Source: Thermohalobaculum sp963700775 (lineage in GTDB: Bacteria; Pseudomonadota; Alphaproteobacteria; Rhodobacterales; Rhodobacteraceae). From it: a stretch of DNA of 64,000 bases. The translations under genes were made by a program, and so were the position numbers. Positions 63,057 through 64,000 of this stretch are shown piece after piece; position 1 is the stretch's first letter; every line of letters starts with the position of its first letter. The stretch spans positions 644,678 through 708,677 of the forward strand of contig CAVOYU010000001.1 of assembly GCA_963700775.1 (NCBI GenBank), written 5' to 3'. The notes beneath the pieces were generated by a model, which was not told the origin of the DNA, made no database searches, and saw only the letters and a list, made by a program, of their open reading frames with translations.

Positions 63057-63921
63057 TCCCGGACCGGCGCGCGCCGAGGCGGCGCCGGCGAAGGTCAATC
63101 TCTTCCTGCATCTGCGCGGCCGGCGGGCCGACGGCTATCACCTGCTGGAGAGCCTGGCCGTGTTCCCAGCGGTGGGCGACCGGCTGACCGCGGCGCCGGC
63201 GGAGCGGCTGACGCTGGAGGTTGCCGGGCCGTTCGCGGCGGGTCTCGCGGGCGAGGCGGACAATCTGGTCCTGCGCGCCGCAAGGGCACTGGCCGCGGCC
63301 AGCGGAATCGCGGCCGGCGCGGCCCTGCACCTGGAGAAGAACCTGCCGGTCGCCTCGGGCATCGGCGGCGGCTCGAGTGACGCCGCGGCGGCGCTGCGGC
63401 TGCTGGCAGGGCTGTGGGGTGTGGAGGTTCCGGAGGGGCTGGCGGTCTCGCTCGGGGCCGACGTGCCGGTCTGCCTGGGCGCACCCGCCTCGCGGATGAT
63501 GGCGGGGGCCGGCGAGGCGCTGTCCCCTGCCCCGGCGATGCCGGGCTTCTGGTTGGTGCTGGCGAATCCGGGCATCGCGGTCGCGACCGGTGCCGTCTTC
63601 GCGGCGCTGACCCGGCGCGAGCACCCGCCGGGGCCAGGGGCGCCGGCGCTCCGCGATTTCACCGCGCTGCTCGGATGGCTACGCCAGCAGCGGAACGACC
63701 TGCAGGACGCCGCGGTCTCGGTCTGCCCCGCAATCGCCGAGGTGCTGGCGGCGCTGGCCGGCGCGCCGCTGGCGCGGATGTCCGGCTCGGGCGCGACCTG
63801 CTTTGCGCTGCACGGAGACGAAGCGGCGGCGCGGGCGCAGGCGGAGCGGCTGCGACGGTCGCGGCCCGGCTGGTGGGTGGTGGCGGCGCCGGTCGCGCCG
63901 ATACCGGCGCCCCAGGCCTGA
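63046..63921 (+). CDS. ispE: 4-diphosphocytidyl-2-C-methyl-D-erythritol kinase
   Basis: A 291-residue GHMP kinase, the fourth enzyme of the MEP pathway. It has APAKVNLFLHLRGRRADGYH LLESL, the ATP-binding LPVASGIGGGSSDAAAALRL L and the C-terminal MSGSGATCFALHGDEAAA. GTG 63046 lies inside the end of the TPR gene, so translation is coupled. With dxs at 6.7 kb, two MEP-pathway genes lie in this window. Confidence 0.95.
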   Translation: MAADPGPARAEAAPAKVNLFLHLRGRRADGYHLLESLAVFPAVGDRLTAAPAERLTLEVAGPFAAGLAGEADNLVLRAARALAAASGIAAGAALHLEKNLPVASGIGGGSSDAAAALRLLAGLWGVEVPEGLAVSLGADVPVCLGAPASRMMAGAGEALSPAPAMPGFWLVLANPGIAVATGAVFAALTRREHPPGPGAPALRDFTALLGWLRQQRNDLQDAAVSVCPAIAEVLAALAGAPLARMSGSGATCFALHGDEAAARAQAERLRRSRPGWWVVAAPVAPIPAPQA

Positions 63922-63948
63922 TCCCGCCGCTTCGCCGGACCGCGCGGG

Positions 63949-63969
63949 GCCCCGGATCGAATCCGGGGC
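63949..63969. repeat. Perfect palindrome after ispE
   Basis: GCCCCGGAT-cga-ATCCGGGGC has nine-base perfect arms and a 3-base loop, 28 bases after the ispE stop. Similar CCCCGGA/TCCGGGG palindromes are scattered between genes in many alphaproteobacteria and may work as transcript ends. There is no T-tract here, and I see no second close copy in the window. Confidence 0.55.
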
Positions 63970-64000
63970 ATGGCGACGGCGGGCCTAGACCCGCTCGATC

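Noticed and set aside
63985..64000. Possible C-terminus of a minus-strand gene ending ...IERV-stop
   Set aside because: Only five codons lie in the window, too few to support a gene.

Overview
This is a gene-dense, GC-rich chromosomal segment from an alphaproteobacterium, most likely a relative of Rhodobacter/Paracoccus (Rhodobacterales). The evidence is the petP-petR regulator pair beside ilvE, an F1-only atpHAGDC operon, the mdh-sucCD-sucAB-lpd gene order, malyl-CoA thioesterase and mesaconyl-CoA hydratase of the ethylmalonyl-CoA pathway, and a tricarballylate (tcuAB) oxidation pair. I see no rRNA, tRNA, CRISPR array, prophage or complete insertion sequence. Nothing here looks like a mobile island; the interest lies in small insertions, fusions, tails and broken genes inside an otherwise housekeeping region.

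Layout. 1-2.5 kb: HAD phosphatase (cut by the window edge), CinA-like protein, sfsA, map. 2.7-9.9 kb, minus strand: a porin gene broken by one extra base, a TrmA/RlmD-type RNA methyltransferase, tlyA, a TerB-like membrane protein, dxs, xseB and a histone-deacetylase-like amidohydrolase; the usual ispA between xseB and dxs is absent. 10-15.8 kb: a second outer-membrane gene with a one-base frameshift, petR/petP, ilvE with a clear terminator, a GntR/FCD regulator, an intact beta-barrel gene and a small XRE regulator. 16-19.6 kb: an AbrB-type membrane protein divergent from tcuAB. 19.7-26.2 kb: rsfS (probable CTG start), rlmH, a decayed GNAT gene abutting an NTF2-like gene, then gpmI-envC-ctpA-rppH.

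26.3-31.4 kb: the atp operon (atpH-A-G-D, a 64-residue Cys-rich protein, atpC). 31.6-39.5 kb: a DUF1203 protein, priA, a transaldolase with a histone-H1-like tail, a DUF484 protein, xerC, a hybrid histidine kinase and an FMN reductase. 39.6-49.8 kb: the TCA block, read on the minus strand as mdh-sucC-(small membrane protein)-sucD-sucA-odhB-(unrecognised 204-residue protein)-lpd. 50-55.5 kb: an agmatine deiminase of different base composition, a VOC protein, then malyl-CoA thioesterase, NnrU-like, DUF1737, dodecin and mesaconyl-CoA hydratase genes. 55.5-64 kb: a small helical protein, an SH3 protein, a D-2-hydroxyacid dehydrogenase, a DUF2199 protein, a GNAT-cupin fusion, a class III PHA synthase (phaE-phaC), a TPR protein and ispE.

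As a whole the region covers central carbon metabolism (2-oxoglutarate to oxaloacetate, ethylmalonyl-CoA steps, PHA storage), ATP synthesis, isoprenoid precursor synthesis (dxs, ispE), and ribosome, RNA and chromosome maintenance. No segment convincingly forms a new defence or mobile system. The best leads are the tailed transaldolase, the foreign-looking gene inside sucCD, the unrecognised gene inside the 2-oxoglutarate dehydrogenase operon, the GNAT-cupin fusion, and two outer-membrane genes that each carry one extra base.
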